A stretch of 64,000 nucleotides of DNA from Mytilus californianus (GCF_021869535.1 NW_026262659.1:1240001-1304000), one strand, 5' to 3'; shown: positions 1 through 12,883, numbered from the stretch's first letter. Numbers and translations: made by a program. The notes: generated by a model from the letters alone, not told the origin.

Positions 1-121
1 GTGAACTGGTGGCGGTTGCCAACAACTGTTTTCATCCAATAACTTCAGAAGATTGCAACAAGAACGTTTTAAATTGTAACAAATTGTTTTTTAGATAATT
101 TTGAAAACGTTGTTTTCATGT

Positions 122-195
122 CTAACCAACGACTTTAAAATTGGTATTTGCTGCTGTTTTTAAGGCACACGCCATTAGGAGTAAGAGTATTCATA
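122..195 (+). repeat. SINE tail fragment
   Basis: The segment with CTTTAAAATTGGTATTTGCT followed by a GTAAGAGTATTC stretch matches, in the opposite orientation, the body of the tRNA-headed repeat at 19471-19617. No tRNA-like head is visible here, so this is a truncated copy. The rest of 1-1200 is AT-rich. It holds a weak relic of the mussel repeat containing TTTTGCCATGCCGTTGTC near 640-760 and two copies of ATGCGATAACTT about 300 bp apart; I see no gene. Confidence 0.45.
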
Positions 196-1204
196 TCTAT
201 AAAACAACATCCTAGTAGCGCCTGCATATGTAGTATATAATCTGTCTATTGCAACGATATTTCAAAGCTTGCGTTTTTTTATCATGAGTTGTTGATAGAG
301 GAGTGCTACTTACAAGGAAGCTATTACACCAATGGTTCTAAATAGTTAAGTGGAAGTCATTCATTCGAAAGTTTAACGAACGCCATTCCAATTTGGTTGA
401 CCGTAAAATAATATTTGTGTCACTTGACCAATGATATTTTCCAATTGTCACAATCCCGTCTTTATTTTCATCGAATGTGATATTACCGAATCAGCAAGTT
501 TCTACATTCATAAGCATCACAAAGGAAAACACGTGTGGAGCAAATTCTGCTTATTTTCCGTAACACCTGAAAACACCCCCGGTTTTTGTTCAGATTGGTG
601 TTGTTCAGTTCCTGTTCTCCGTTAAGGTTGTTTTTTTTTTTCTCTTACGTTGCTCGTTTAATTTTGCCATGCCGTTGTCGGGTTGTCTACGATTTAAATT
701 TCGACTGCCTTTTTTGGTATCTTGCGCCTCATATTTATAATTTTGCCATTAATGAGGTATAGACTCGGGTTGATTTGTACGTCGCTTCGTTTCGATGCGA
801 TAACTTGAAAATGCTTGATCCTGTCCTTTTCTAATTTGTATAACGTTATTTTTCGACGAGTTTTACTTCTATCGTTTGAACTTTATGGTCTTTTAAAAGG
901 TTTGATTTATAGGATGATGGCATTTTATGTGGTTTCCGTTTTTCAATAATTTTAAAAAGCTTCATATATTTTTTTTTTCAAATTTAACATGTTACTTCTC
1001 ATGACAAATTTGATCTTGATTATTTTCAATTTTGTTTTTCGAGGGCTATAGTTCTCGATTGATTGGTAAATGTTACGCTACGTTATATCAATTCAATGCG
1101 ATAACTTCTGAACACTTCATCCAATCCAATTGATAATTGATAGAAAACAGACTGTCTAAGTTTGTTGGTATAAACTGGATTAATGGTACCACGTCGTTTT
1201 TCTC

Positions 1205-1650
1205 TAGTAAAGATAACAATATGTTGTATGATTGTCAATGAGACAACCCTCTACCAAGGACCAAATGACACAGAAGTTAACAACTATAAGTCATCATACG
1301 GCCTTCAACAAATACGTCATAGTCAGCTATAACAAGCCCCGAAATGACGAATGTAAAACAATTCAAACCTGATTAGTATACAAAACAGTGAACCAAAAAC
1401 AAATATGATATACAGCAACAAACGACAACCACAGAATTACAGGCTCCTGACATTAGACAGGCACATACAGAATATGGCGGGATTAAACTAGTTTGCTGGA
1501 CTCCCCTAACCTTGGACAGTATTATAACAGTTCAACATCAAATCAAACTATAAAAATCATTTGAAAAAGCTTAACTAATGAGATCGATACAAAACAGAAA
1601 AACATCTAACAAAACCACAGATCGGACGTGGCAGGTAAGATAATATTTGA
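1205..1650 (+). repeat. Dispersed mussel repeat, family A (long copy)
   Basis: It opens with a TATGATTGTCAATGAGACAA block, continues through AAATGACACAGAAGTTAACA and CAGGCTCCTGACATTAGACA, and ends near AAAGCTTAACTAATGAGAT. The same blocks recur in the same order at 2155-2400, 10505-11010 and 54290-54480, and inverted at 15950-16860. No coding frame survives. The family is very abundant in Mytilus sequences as I remember them; the class (SINE, MITE or older element) is not decided here. 1651-2150 holds nothing I can identify. Confidence 0.7.
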
Positions 1651-2154
1651 TAAATCTTCTTTAAACCAATATAAAATTGTCTTATTTGTACAATGAATTT
1701 ATTTCAGGAGCTTGTTAAAATTAAGTGTAAAATAAATGTTAAACAATAAATTTTGCTATCATTTGAAGTGCCGTTTTCAATCATATAGCTCTTCACGTAT
1801 TAAAGTATTTAAGTACCAGTTGATTTCAAATTTTGGTGTTTTACGTTTTATCACCGGTAAATCAAGGAACACCTTCCATTCGCACGAATATAAAGTGTTA
1901 ACAACAGGCAATAACAGCAAATGAGAGAATCGCGAAAGATTTTTTATGCGTCGGTACAATGTCCGGACAGCGTTTTGTTTGCATTCACATATCGTTCGGG
2001 CAGTGTGTGACCTCATTTGGGCATAATTAGGGCATTACTCGTTTTGTTAATTTTACATTATATGAGTTGCAGCCTATTGGTTACGTGAAGACATGTAAAA
2101 CCTTCACTTATATTACTTAATTTCAATTCACAAGTAGTTTATAACATTACGTAT

Positions 2155-2400
2155 AAAAAAGAAGATGTGGTATGATTGCCAATGAGACAACTCTCCACAA
2201 GAGACCAAATGACACAGAAATTAACAACTATAGGTCACCGTACGGACTTCAACAATGAGCAAAGCCCATACCGCACAGTCAGCTATAAAAGGCGCCGAAC
2301 GACAATGTAAAACAATTCAAACGAGAACGTAGTCCATTTAAAAAAAAATGTATGATTTCTTGTACACGTCTGTAATAGCACAGAGTAAGACAAAACAGTA
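2155..2400 (+). repeat. Dispersed mussel repeat, family A
   Basis: It starts with GATGTGGTATGATTGCCAAT and runs through the CAAGAGACCAAATGACACAG and GCCCATACCGCACAGTCAGC blocks shared with the copy at 54290-54480. No protein is encoded. 2400-3130 is AT-rich sequence without a recognisable gene. Confidence 0.75.
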
Positions 2401-3129
2401 ACAGAGATTAGTATTGGATTATTCGACGACAAACCTTAAAAAGGCCACAAAGAAAACTGATAAGACTTATTACCGTCCTCCTATTAGGAAAAAGTAAAAT
2501 ATGAAATATGAAATAGTACAACAAAGTAAAACAAAAACAACGACATACAAGGCAAATTCAAAAAGGGGAAGTCCATAAAAACTAACAAAATCAGATGCTA
2601 TCAACCAACGGAACAACTGAAAAACAACTGCCATATTCTTGACTTGGTACAGACATTTTTTGGAGAAAATATTGGTTACATCTGGTTATATAGCTAGCTT
2701 AAACTCCCACTTATAAGACAGTTGCTTATAGTTCCGGTATATTGACCAAATTGATTGAGCAACGTGATGGGGGTAAAAAAAACCTTTGAAATCTACCATA
2801 AGTTTTGATCAGTTGCCAAATGTCTATACAATACACAAACTAGTGCATCTGATTTTTTAGAAATATCTTGAAACACTCTCAAACACGCCATGAACAGTGT
2901 AAACAAAACCGACTGTGAGAATGGTACAAAATTTTCGGTGCTAGGTACAAAACAGGTAAAAAAATTAAAAAAACACTTAGAGACAAACAACCAGTACAAA
3001 AATAATCAGTGATTTTTATTGGTTGCAGTCTGCCTGAATGGTTTTGCGTTTGTTGTTTTGGAATAAATCAGGTTGTTAGTTTTCTATTTTGCATTATTTC
3101 ACATTTTCAATGCCGAGACCTTTTATAGC

Positions 3130-3345
3130 TGTCTTTAATCAGGATCTGCTTACACTTCCGGAGCACCTGAGATCACCCTAGATTTTTGGCGGGGTTCGAT
3201 TTGTTAAGTCTTTTCATTTCTTTGTTGTGTTTTGTGAACTGTTGTTTGTATTTTGGTTTTTCTTTTTTTTACTATGATGTTATCAGTTTATCTTCGACTT
3301 ATGTGTTTGAATGTCTGTTCGGTATCTCTTGCTTCTCTTTTGTTA
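3130..3345 (+). repeat. Dispersed mussel repeat, family B
   Basis: It contains CTTCCGGAGCACCTGAGATC followed by a GGGGTTCGATTTGTT block and TTATCTTCGACTTATGTGTT. Related ends occur near 640-760 and 42830-42990. The short open frames over it are chance. The class is unknown to me. Confidence 0.55.
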
Positions 3346-3499
3346 ATTTGCTGAAGTCATTACAGTGGTTTATTTTTGTTTGCATTTTCGTTGGTATCTG
3401 TAGATACTAGTCTCATTAACAATCAAACTTCTTATATGGAGGCATTTACATGGAAACCTAACAATTTAAAAACAAGAAAACCGCTTACAGTTTTTTTTT

Positions 3500-3605
3500 T
3501 CCATTCGTTTGATGTGTTTGAGCTTTTGATTTTTTCATTTGGAAAGAGACTTTCCATTTTAAATTTTCCTTGGCGTTCGGTCTTATTGTTATTTTACTTC
3601 CCACT
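3500..3605 (+). repeat. Dispersed mussel repeat, family D fragment
   Basis: CCATTCGTTTGATGTGTTTG and the following GAGCTTTTGATTTT...CATTTGG...GACTTTCC blocks are repeated at 10082-10175. This is only the right part of that longer repeat. 3606-4420 has no recognisable feature. Confidence 0.6.
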
Positions 3606-4426
3606 ATAAAAGAAAGGGAATACCCTCAATTGATTTGATATTATTTTAACTAGATTACCTAATACTTAACAGATCATCACGTCTCTGTTGCTTTTTGCAT
3701 CAAATTCGGAATTACAGTTAAGTAGAAATTATCTTATCATTTGAGAATTCATATCAGAAAAGATTTGTCTTATTCGATAACTAACGTCTACATCGAAAAA
3801 AAAATCAAAATTTTCAATTCACATCTTATTTGCAATAAAACAAGTTTGTCAGCAATAAACCAAGATGTATTTGAGCAATGCATTTTGGTGTTCTTGTTGG
3901 TAGCAAGAATACTACTTTTAATCCTGTCTTTAAGTTTCCAGTTTACAATTTTTGTAGTGATGCTCTCTGTATGACTCAACAGTATCTGGTTAACAGTCAC
4001 AAGTTTCCCTGATGATTAAATTTCCTTAGAGTATACAAGTATTTACATATTTTTTAGCTATCAACTGTTTTGGGTTTTATAGTTCACGGTAAATGTATAT
4101 CAAGCAAAGTGCTACTCTACGCATTAAATTAACAATCAGTTACTTTTATTTCCCGCAAAGAAATAGCTGTAACTTGTTCAGGAAATGTTTTACCGTTGCG
4201 AAATCAGAGAGAAATATCAGAATAATATGATATTGCTATGGCCTTCATGTAAAGGAAACTTTAATGAAGCTGTATTGAGAGTTCATTTGTTTTAACATAC
4301 TTTATTTATTATCACCTGTTACATAAACCCTAATTTGTCCAGGGAAACAACTAAGGGGACCCCTCATTATAACAGTCTCATTTGTGTGGGAAAATGCAAA
4401 TGAGGAAAAAAACTTATCATCTGTCT

Positions 4427-4446
4427 ATATATATATATATATATAT
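4427..4446. repeat. (TA)n microsatellite
   Basis: About ten TA dinucleotides occur in an AT-rich stretch. From 4447 to about 5760 I see no gene; two TACACGTCACT motifs lie near 4592 and 4614, of unknown meaning. Confidence 0.8.
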
Positions 4447-5759
4447 TACACCATATATATGTCACCGTCGTATTTATGTGTATAATTAAATGTTGATTTG
4501 TCATTCATCAGTTCATTTATTTCATTCATTCCATTTTCTGTTTCATCATACTCATTATGACGTTTGACTGAGACTGACGACATTTCTAATACACGTCACT
4601 GCACAATTTCATATACACGTCACTACACACCTGAACGATTTAAATAGAATAAAATATAGTTGCACGCACGCGGGAAAATAAATGTACGCCTTATATATAT
4701 AGATATTTAGTATTTCATTAACTGAATAACTGCCTTTCTGTGTGGATGCTTAAATGCTAAAGCAATATTTGCAGGTTAGTTAATTTTGTTATTTGAAAAG
4801 TTTTATTTACAGTTTCTCGATAGAATTTCATTCATTAAAAGTTATATGGAAATATTATGATAGTTTTATCATAAAAATCTACAATAAGATACTATACGGC
4901 TTTTCCGTACTTTTTACATAGTTTTATAGTAAGTTCAAAATTACTGAATTGCAGCTATAAATTGTCTTATTTGCAGTATTAATTCATGGCGTAATTTTGA
5001 AGTGTTTTGTTGAATTCATTTGTCCGTCAGTTCTTGTCTCTATTTAGTTTGTGGTTTTATATTTAGGTTATGAATGAATGTAATTGTTTTCCGAATTTGT
5101 TGAAAGATTTGTATATGTTGAAATAAATATGTATTTGCAGTTAATAAACGTGGTATCAAAGTCACTGTCTGATATTAGCCATCACGATAATTTGGTGTAT
5201 GTCCGGTTCACTGTGACATATAATCATTTGAACAACATATTCGTTTTATCTGTATATCCCCTCTCATAAGAGCCACCTATATATGAAGCAGTTTTCAATT
5301 TTAAAGGACTTCATTTAGTTCTTTTGTTATGCTAATTTCTATTACATTCCGGTCGAATGATCTTTTGCCACGTGCTACTCGTTAGAAATTATTTGGAAGG
5401 AAATGTTTAAATCATTCCTAAAAAGTTAGGATTGATAATTTTGGTTTTCAAAAAGGAGTTATTTCAGAGATAGGGTGAGTAAATATTTCCTTTCAATATG
5501 TACCTGTTTATACAATTTATATTTGTTACAAGCATATAATAAAATGTAAAGTTATCTACAAAAAGTTTCACACATAATAGAGAAGCCTTAGAATTATTTT
5601 AACAACAATTCCAATTCATGTTTTATCATGTTCAAAATCGTCAATTTTGTTATCCCTTTCTTTTGATATTTTGCGATGTTTCTAGTTTTTCAAATAACCC
5701 ATTTCGTGATAATAAGCACCGTATCTAGAGTTTGAAAATGGGTTATATCTGCATTTAAA

Positions 5760-7690
5760 ACTCCCAAAATGATACTCAATTCTGATTTTTCAAATTTTCG
5801 ATTTTCAATTTTGAACAAAATTTCCAAATTTTCTCAAAAAATTCACGCCAAACTTCTTCAGCCAGCTTACAGTATACAAACAGATGAAATAGGGATTCTT
5901 TTTCATAACAAAAATGGGACTTTCCGTTTAAATGATTCATCTTTTGTAATCTTTCTTCCGTGTAAACTATAGTATGCATTAACTTCCAATGAAGTTATTT
6001 CGCTTTTCTGTTAGCAAATTTAAATTCTTATTTAAATTGTTCCGAATATCTTCCCACGGTAGTTCCTTCCCCAAATGTAAATCCCACTTAAATTGGCTAT
6101 TTGGATTTTTTGCCCCACCTAGGGGCATTATGTTTTTCGGTCTGTGCGTCCGTTCGTTCGTCCGTTCGTCCGTTCGTCTGTCCGTCCGTCCTTCGTTCGT
6201 CCGTCCGCCCGTCCTTCTGTCCCGCTTCAGGTTAAAGTTTTTGGTCAAGGTAGTTTTTGATGAAGTTGAAGTCCAATCAACTTGAAACTTAGTACACATG
6301 TTATCAATGATATGATCTTTCTAATTTTAATGACAAATTAGAGTTTTGACCCCAATTTCACGGTCTACTGAACATAGAAAATGATAGTGCGAGTGGGGCA
6401 TCCGTGTACTATGGACACATTCTTGTTTTTTTTAAAGTACCTAGTGTCTTTAAGGCACAACTTTTTGGTATCAATGACAACTGCGTTTTTTTTTCTAAAT
6501 TGATAAGAATTTATTATTTTTATAGGGGTACCAGATTGACTCTGAACAATATTGTGTTTTTAAAACTTCAATTTTTTCAGGCGTTAATGAAGCTTTAATG
6601 CGACTATATTGTTCTATCGAGTTCCTTCTATGTGTTAGCTTGTTTAAAATTTCGAAAGATTTGTTGTTTAAGTCCCATAAATCTTGTATTTTTTTTTATT
6701 CCACTGGAGGCAAATTTTGCATAATATAAAGCATGACCCTTGAACTTGAATTTACGATTGCCGAACATATTTTCTTCTATAAGATCCTCGTTCGTGACGG
6801 AATTTTAAGTTTCTGCAAATCAGTCGAGAAAGATTTTTTTAATATTTAGACATTTTTATTTGTCCAGTACATCTAGTGTCCGAACAAGAACATAGAATAA
6901 AGTCTGCATCATATTGTTCGTTTAATAAAATTAACCAGTATTTACCTTTTGCCTTTATATGATTTTATTTTACAATACTGTACATACTTTTCACCTGTTT
7001 TGATTTTTATAAAGTCCCTTAAGTTTATCATTCCCTCCCTTTTTTCTTTCGGTAAACAGCATACAGTCCTTGCGATTTGGTTTGTTTTCCCGTCCAATAT
7101 AAAGGACCATATAATATTATTTATTTGTTTTTCGTACTTATCTGGGATACCTCTCAATTCAATTTCGTATCCAATCATAGACAGTACAAATGACTTAATA
7201 ATTAAAACTTTTCCCGTAAATGTAAGATTTCTTGATTTCTAAACTTCTATACAACTTTTTATTTTATTTATTTTGTTCTAACCAAATTTGATCTAAATCC
7301 ACCCAATATCCGTGTTGAACCCCCAATGCTTTCACAGGCAGCTTAGACCATTTAAATATGGGTAATTGTGGTTTTTTTATTGCGCCATCTGCCTAAATAC
7401 TTACCCACAGTCTTTTTCATATTCATTCTAGCCCCTTAAGCGTTTTCGTAAATGTTTAGAGTTTTAAATGTTTCTTCGATAGACTCATCATTTTTATTAA
7501 AGAGTTGAGTATCGTCAGCAAACATATTTAGCTTTGTTACAATATCGTCACCGGTTCTCGTTGAAAGTTATATTCCTTTTGTATTCGGGGTGTTTCTAAT
7601 TGATGGTGCGAGTGGTTCTGCTTGCAGAATATATAAAATGAGAGCGATTGGGCATCCTTGAACGAGTTATATTTACAAATCTAAAAATAA
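5760..7690 (-). pseudogene. Decayed LINE reverse transcriptase (minus strand)
   Basis: Translating the minus strand in pieces recovers the landmarks of a non-LTR retrotransposon polyprotein in the right order. Near 7600-7650 there is QGCPIALILYIL and near 7520 the catalytic box FADDTQLF. Around 6942-7178 lies the post-RT region with NNIIWSFILDGKTNQI, and at 5776-5979 the C-terminal zinc-binding part with HLFVYC and EEVW. Frameshifts and stops separate the pieces, for example near 5979. The order on the minus strand is RT, then thumb/connection, then the Cys/His tail. No endonuclease domain is visible upstream. A separate repeat has landed inside at about 6106-6436. The element cannot encode a working protein. 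Clade is uncertain: the wording resembles L1/CR1-type LINEs. Confidence 0.7.
6106..6436 (+). repeat. Bivalve repeat with (GTCC/GTTC)n head, inserted in LINE relic
   Basis: It begins GGGGCATTATGTTTTTCGGT, passes through a degenerate tetranucleotide run of GTCC/GTTC units at 6145-6215, and continues with a CAGGTTAAAGTTTTTGGTCA block and GAGTGGGGCATCCGTGTACT. LINE protein similarity is present on both sides (ORF pieces at 5979-6100 and from about 6440 upward), so this element inserted after the LINE. I recall this repeat from several bivalves. The long Arg/Thr/Asp-rich frames over it simply translate the tetranucleotide run. Confidence 0.65.
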
Positions 7691-7739
7691 ACCCATTCGT
7701 TTGAATACATGTACCTAAAAAAAAACAGTTGATAAATGT

Positions 7740-9820
7740 TTTCCACAGTTTGAGAAAATTGCTCAAAATTTGAAATGGCCAAAGCCTTATTGGACAACAA
7801 TGCTGTAAAGTGTTTTTGAGGGCAAGGCTGCTGAAATTTACTCAGCACTTTCTTCAAAAAAAAGTTCTGATTATGACACGGTAAAACAAGAAGTTTTGAA
7901 AGACAGAAATTTAGGTCTTATAAAAAATTTGATTCGCAAACCTATGTTGAATTAGCTAGGGAAAAAGAAGAATTATTTGATAAATGACTTACGGCAAAGA
8001 AAATAAATAACAATTTTGATAAAATAAGACAATTAATGTTATTATAAGAGTTCAAGCAGTGTGTTCATTGAGACTTAAAAACACATTTAAATGACACAAC
8101 TGTTGAGACCTTACAAGATGCAGCTGTTATATCCGATACTTATACCCTTTCACATAAAAGAAGTTTTAAAGGTCAAAATTTTAATACTTCGATTGGAAAT
8201 TACAAAAATCAAAGTACTGAGCGTAAGCCTGTTGCACAGAATAAGAGTAAGTATAGATATAATATGTCTAGTCAAAAATTGGATTCTTTGAGAAGAAGTC
8301 ACTAACTTGTGCTAATTGTAAGACAAATGGTCACCTGATGGCTGATTGTCTCAGACTCAGAAGGGAAGAATGAAAGAGATAATAAGCCCACGTCCAGTGC
8401 TTGTACGACAACCATTGTAACCAATAAGTTGGAATGTCCTGCGCTTTTAAGTCCAGTTTTTGTGATTACATGGAGGATTATATACCCTTTTGTTTCTATT
8501 GTTGATAATACTACTCCTCAGCCTATTAAGATTTCACTGGACACTGGAGCTTCTCAGACTTTATTGTTAGAAGGTGTGTTACCTTTGTCCGAGGAAACTT
8601 CTGTTGGTGCCTTCGTTTTGTTTCAAGGTGTGGAGTTGGGTTGTATATATGTTCTCCTCCATTGTATTTATCTGAAGGCAGATTTGATTACTGGACCAGT
8701 TGTTGTGGGTGTTCGTACTAATCTCCCTGTTGAGGGTGTTTCATTATTGCTAGGAAATGATCTAGCTAGGAATAAAGTGGTTGCTGAACCAATTGTTACC
8801 AGTGAACCGGTGGTGGATGTTAAGTCACCGAATGATGATGCTAAACTGTATCCTGCTTGTGTTGTTACTAGGGCGAAAACAACAAAATGAGGATTTACAA
8901 GAACCCAGTTTGATTAAATGGACCTTTCTGACACTTTTCTTGCCAACGTTGACGGTTCCTGTGGCTCAGAAAAGGCCATAGTAAGACCACCTAGTACTAT
9001 CAAGAATGCAATCATGCCATGGCCAGACGTGAACAGCCATTCATTAGACAGAAGAAAATTTGTGGAAGAACAAAATAAATACCCTGAGGTTCTTCCGCTC
9101 CGCAAGAGGGCTCAACCACAGGAGGAACCAAACCAATTTTCTCGTAAGTAGGACTTCCTTAGTCTTTACAGTCCAAACAATGTTCAATTTTCATGTCAGA
9201 TTTATTTCAGCAAGTCGTTTACCAGTTAGGGATTGCTCAGTATAGGTCAAGTGCTTATCATCCAGAATCTCAAGGTGCCTTAGAACGTTTTCATCAAACA
9301 TTGAAGCACATGATTAGAACTTTTTGTCTTCAATTTGACAGCGACTGGGATGATGGTGTTCACTTTCTACTTTTTGTGGTCCGAGATGCTGTTTAAGAGT
9401 TGGTATTTGGTCATACATAAGGGAACCTTTAGAATTGGTTTAGGACAAATGACTGACTGAACACACTGAATTGAATCTTCTAGACTATGTATCTAGAATT
9501 AAAGAAAAATTGTATACTGTTTGTCAAATTGCTCAGAAAAACTTAAAAACTGTTCAGAATATGATGAAAATATGGAATGATAAAGATGCTAGGGACAGAG
9601 TTTTGAGCCTGGTGATAAGGAACTTGTATTTTGCCAGTCCCTGGACATCCTTTACAGGCTAAATATTGTGGTCCTTATACCATAGAGAGTAAAATTAATG
9701 ATTTGAATTATATTGTAAAAACACCAGGTCGGCGTAAACAAAATAGAGTGTGTCACATTTATATGTTAAAACCATATTTTGAGCGTACTAATGAAGGTGA
9801 GAGCAAACCTTTGTTTACAT
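7740..9820 (+). pseudogene. Decayed Ty3/gypsy retrotransposon, internally deleted
   Basis: This is a relic of a gag-pol element on the plus strand. Gag capsid coding runs in broken frames from 7746 (LKWPKPYW, EIYSALSSKK, DYDTVKQEV). A zinc knuckle C-X2-C-X4-H-X4-C lies at 8308-8349. A retropepsin-like protease follows at 8429-8890, with DTG at residues 38-40 and LLLGNDLA near its end. The linker RRKFVEEQNKYPEV lies near 9050. The next homology, at about 9190, is already the end of the integrase core (YHPESQGALERFHQTLK, with the third catalytic acidic residue). A GPY/F-type C-terminus follows at 9625-9790 (AKYCGPYTIE). Reverse transcriptase, RNase H and most of integrase are missing between about 9150 and 9190. 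Stops and frameshifts occur throughout. No LTRs were found by eye. It is unrelated in detail to the intact element at 21.6-31.9 kb. Confidence 0.8.
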
Positions 9821-9929
9821 GCCTTTTTGATTTCTTTGTTGACATATGTATTTTAATTATAGTGATTAAGATTAAAACACAATGTTGACTGTTGTATCCC
9901 TATTTTGACATTTCTTCTTATCATCTCTG

Positions 9930-10175
9930 TTTGTTTTGTTCACACATTGTTGTCAATATAATGGAATGTTATGCAACTGTCATACAAGTGAGAGGTTTAG
10001 CTAGCTATAAAACCTGGTTTAATCCACCATTTTCTACATAAGAAAATGCCTGTAACAAGTCATGAATATGACAGTTCTTATCCATTCGTTTGATGTGTTT
10101 GAGCTTTTGATTTTGCCATTTGAATAGGGACTTTCCGTTTTGAATTTTCCTCGGAGTCCAGTATTTTTGTGATTT
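9930..10175 (+). repeat. Dispersed mussel repeat, family D
   Basis: It contains GTCATACAAGTGAGAGGTTT, AATCCACCATTTTCTACATA and CCATTCGTTTGATGTGTTTG in the order I remember from many Mytilus sequences. Its right part recurs at 3500-3605. No gene. Confidence 0.65.
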
Positions 10176-10394
10176 TACTTTTCAATATGTAAATTCCCTT
10201 TATAAAAAAACCATTTGTTAAATTGTCCGTTTATAAATTTTTGAATTATTGAATAACTAAAATTTCAATTCCTAAGGCACAGTTAACCTTAGATGAATTT
10301 GGCTATTATTTTATGTAATTGTTTGGTGATTTAGCTCTTGAACGTTTCTTAAATATCCTGGCTTTCTTATAATCGGCGTTTTTGTTTTCATATT

Positions 10395-11010
10395 TTACAG
10401 CACTGGGTTCATACCACTACTGTTGGACTATCTGTCACCAATGGAATAACCAGCTTAGTAGTCAGAACTTTATAACTACTGACATGATAACAGAACTTTC
10501 TGAAACTGACCGTAAAACAAATATGTTACACAGCAACAAACGACAAACATTGAATAACAGGTTCCTGACTTGGGACAGGCACATTCTGTGTCATTTGGTC
10601 TCTTGTGGAGAGTTGTCTCATTGGCAATCATACCACATCTTCTTTTTTATACATACATAATGTGGCGGGGTTAAACTAGTTTGCTGGCTCAATACCATCC
10701 CCCTTACCTGGGACAATGATGCCATGGAACAACGCAAGAACACACTAGACAAAACAATAAACAAAAAAGATAAAAGAAAAATCAGTAAAAGACGATCACT
10801 AAATTAAAAGCTCCTGATCGGGACAGGCACATATAGAATATGACGGTGTTTTAACTGGTTTGAAGGCGCAAACCAATTTCCCAACCTGGGATAGTGGTAT
10901 AACAGTACAACATAAGAATAAACTATAAAAATCCGTTGAAAAAGGATTAACTCATCAGATGGATACAAATAGAAATACATCTAACAAAAACCCAGAATGA
11001 ACGTTTAAGG
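10395..11010 (+). repeat. Composite of family E, inverted family A end, and family A body
   Basis: Family E (CACTGGGTTCATACCACTAC) starts at 10402. An inverted family A end (CATTTGGTCTCTTGTGGAGA, ATTGGCAATCATACCACATC) lies at 10580-10645. From about 10660 to 11010 the body of family A in direct orientation follows (AGGCACATATAGAATATGAC and downstream blocks shared with 1438-1620). No coding capacity is evident. Confidence 0.55.
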
Positions 11011-11210
11011 GTACATTGTACTTATACATCCCCACAACCAAAATACACAAAGAAGAGATCTGAGAGTACTCGCAGTTACTGATAGTTAGTTCTTATACCT
11101 CATTTGCGTTTAAAGATTCGGCGTTGAAAGTTCGCTGATTAAGGTAAAGCCAGAAAAGCGCTACGAAAGCATTCAATCTGTCATGTGTTTTTTTTTTTTC
11201 TTCATTTATT

Positions 11211-11780
11211 TCAGCACTGGATCAATACCGCTGCTTGCGGGCTGTCAGTTCCGAGGTGTATCATTAGCTCAGTAGTCAGTACTTTGGTAGTGAAATTTTT
11301 AACAAAAATACTTTCTTAAATTGTCCGTAAATAAATATGAAAGTTTTAAAAAAGTTGGGTTTTTACTCCGTCAGTCAAAGTTGAGAAGAGAATAATTTTG
11401 TTATGAACTAAAGGTCTTTTTTCATATAACTCTTTACCTCGGTCCTTATATATCCGTAGCTTTCAAATATTCGGCTGTTAGCGTTGCTAAGGAAGGTAAA
11501 CGCAGAAAATGTTTTTTTTTTTTATTTTTTTTTTCAGCAGTAGGTCGATACTGCTGGTGGTGGACCTTCAGGAATCCAGGTATTATTAACTCCCTAATAA
11601 GTTCATTGGTATTGAAAAAGAGAGGCAAAAGATACCAAAGGTATTTTCAAACTCATTTGTCGAAAACAAATTTTGACAGTTTTCCCATTTGTCTTTTCAG
11701 ATTTTCAGGACTTTTAAAATATCAGATTGTTAGACCTTTTATTTCAATGAGGCCAAAACTCAATGAAGGGTTAGATATAT
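11211..11780 (+). repeat. Two further family E copies
   Basis: TTTCAGCACTGGATCAATAC (about 11212) and TCAGCAGTAGGTCGATACTG (about 11536) each head a similar 150-250 bp segment that includes an AGTACTTTGGTA or AAGTTCATTGGTA block, matching the copy at 10402. Each is preceded by a poly-T run. 11780-12340 holds nothing recognisable. Confidence 0.5.
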
Positions 11781-12342
11781 TTACTTGAATATTTACACTG
11801 TTGTTATGGATATTTCAGGTACGCTTACTTTTTGATTTACAAAAAAACAGAATTGTCTGAATGCAAGTATATTCATTAGATGTGTGGCAAGTTTTCACCT
11901 GTCGTTTACTTATTCAAGTACGCAATGTATACTTAGATCAATTTACCTCAAACTGCGCAGTACTGTAATTTTATAATTGTCAACTTTTATACTATTTTAT
12001 AAAACACAATGTACTCTCTTGCAAGCTTTTCTGCAGAGCCATTGCACTAAATTTTGATTTTATATTTCCTTCGATATTTCAATGTCTACTTGCAACCATT
12101 AAATATGCATATTAAAAAGGCTTATTAATCATGCACGCCTTGCTTGCATTATTGGAATAAACTAAAGGACATAATATACTTTTGGCAATTATTAATTTTT
12201 GCAACATTACCAATGATTAATATATGACATTTGTAATGAAAACAGTCAGCCGAAGGATGTGTAACAACTTACGACACTTCATGTATTTGAATATGTATTT
12301 TTCCAGGGAAAATCTTAATTTGAGGTAAATATATATAATCCT

Positions 12343-12795
12343 ATGTTGAATCTTTCAAAATTCAAGAGTCTATCCTAAATTAAAGTTAATTATATGGCCT
12401 TCCAAATACCGTTTCGATTCCTAACATCACTGAAGAGACATTAGTTGTCGAAATCCGGATATGGTGTACAAATTTTTGCACCTGATGTTTGCGGTATACC
12501 ATCTTTTCCGCAAGTTTATTGTTTTCTGTTTGGTATTAAATTTATAATTAAGATCCATTTATTACATCGGTGATCCGTTTATTTGGCAATCGCCAATGGC
12601 AGTCAGCAGGGTTTAAGAACATCAGTTGTTCGACCTGCTAGTCAAATGCGTTTTGTTAAAATATACTTTTTCACTCATTTGGTCTTTTGGAAAATGTTGT
12701 TTGTGCTGTATTTAGACCCCTCTACCAAGAAATTTGTTTTGCATGCACACGTATAAAAATTGCGGTTTTTATCCAACTCAATCATATGTTTGAAC
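12343..12795. repeat. Segmental duplication, copy 1 (uninterrupted)
   Basis: From the block TTCAAAATTCAAGAGTCTAT through CCAAATACCGTTTCGATTCC, GTCGAAATCCGGATATGGTG and TGTTCGACCTGCTAGTCAAA to a CACGTATAAAAATTGCGG block, this segment is repeated about 534 bp downstream with scattered substitutions. It carries the empty site TGAAGAGACATTAGTTGTCG (near 12429-12448), which serves as the unoccupied reference for the insertion in copy 2. Confidence 0.85.
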
Positions 12796-12883
12796 GTTGT
12801 TTTTAATTTAGACTTGTTTATATTTTTTCGTTTTGGCTTGTATTATATTTGCCTTCGAGTTTATATGATCCGTTCATCCTATT

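Noticed and set aside
4005..4025. CTGATGA motifs (also near 62168 and, reversed, 62388) as hammerhead ribozyme cores
   Set aside because: No GAAA partner segment or closing stems at the required spacing. The array at 58.1-61.3 kb was also inspected and lacks a proper CTGANGA core.
5979..6299. Arg/Thr/Asp-rich open frames on both strands
   Set aside because: They translate the GTCC/GTTC tetranucleotide run of an inserted repeat; only the part below about 6100 is LINE-derived.
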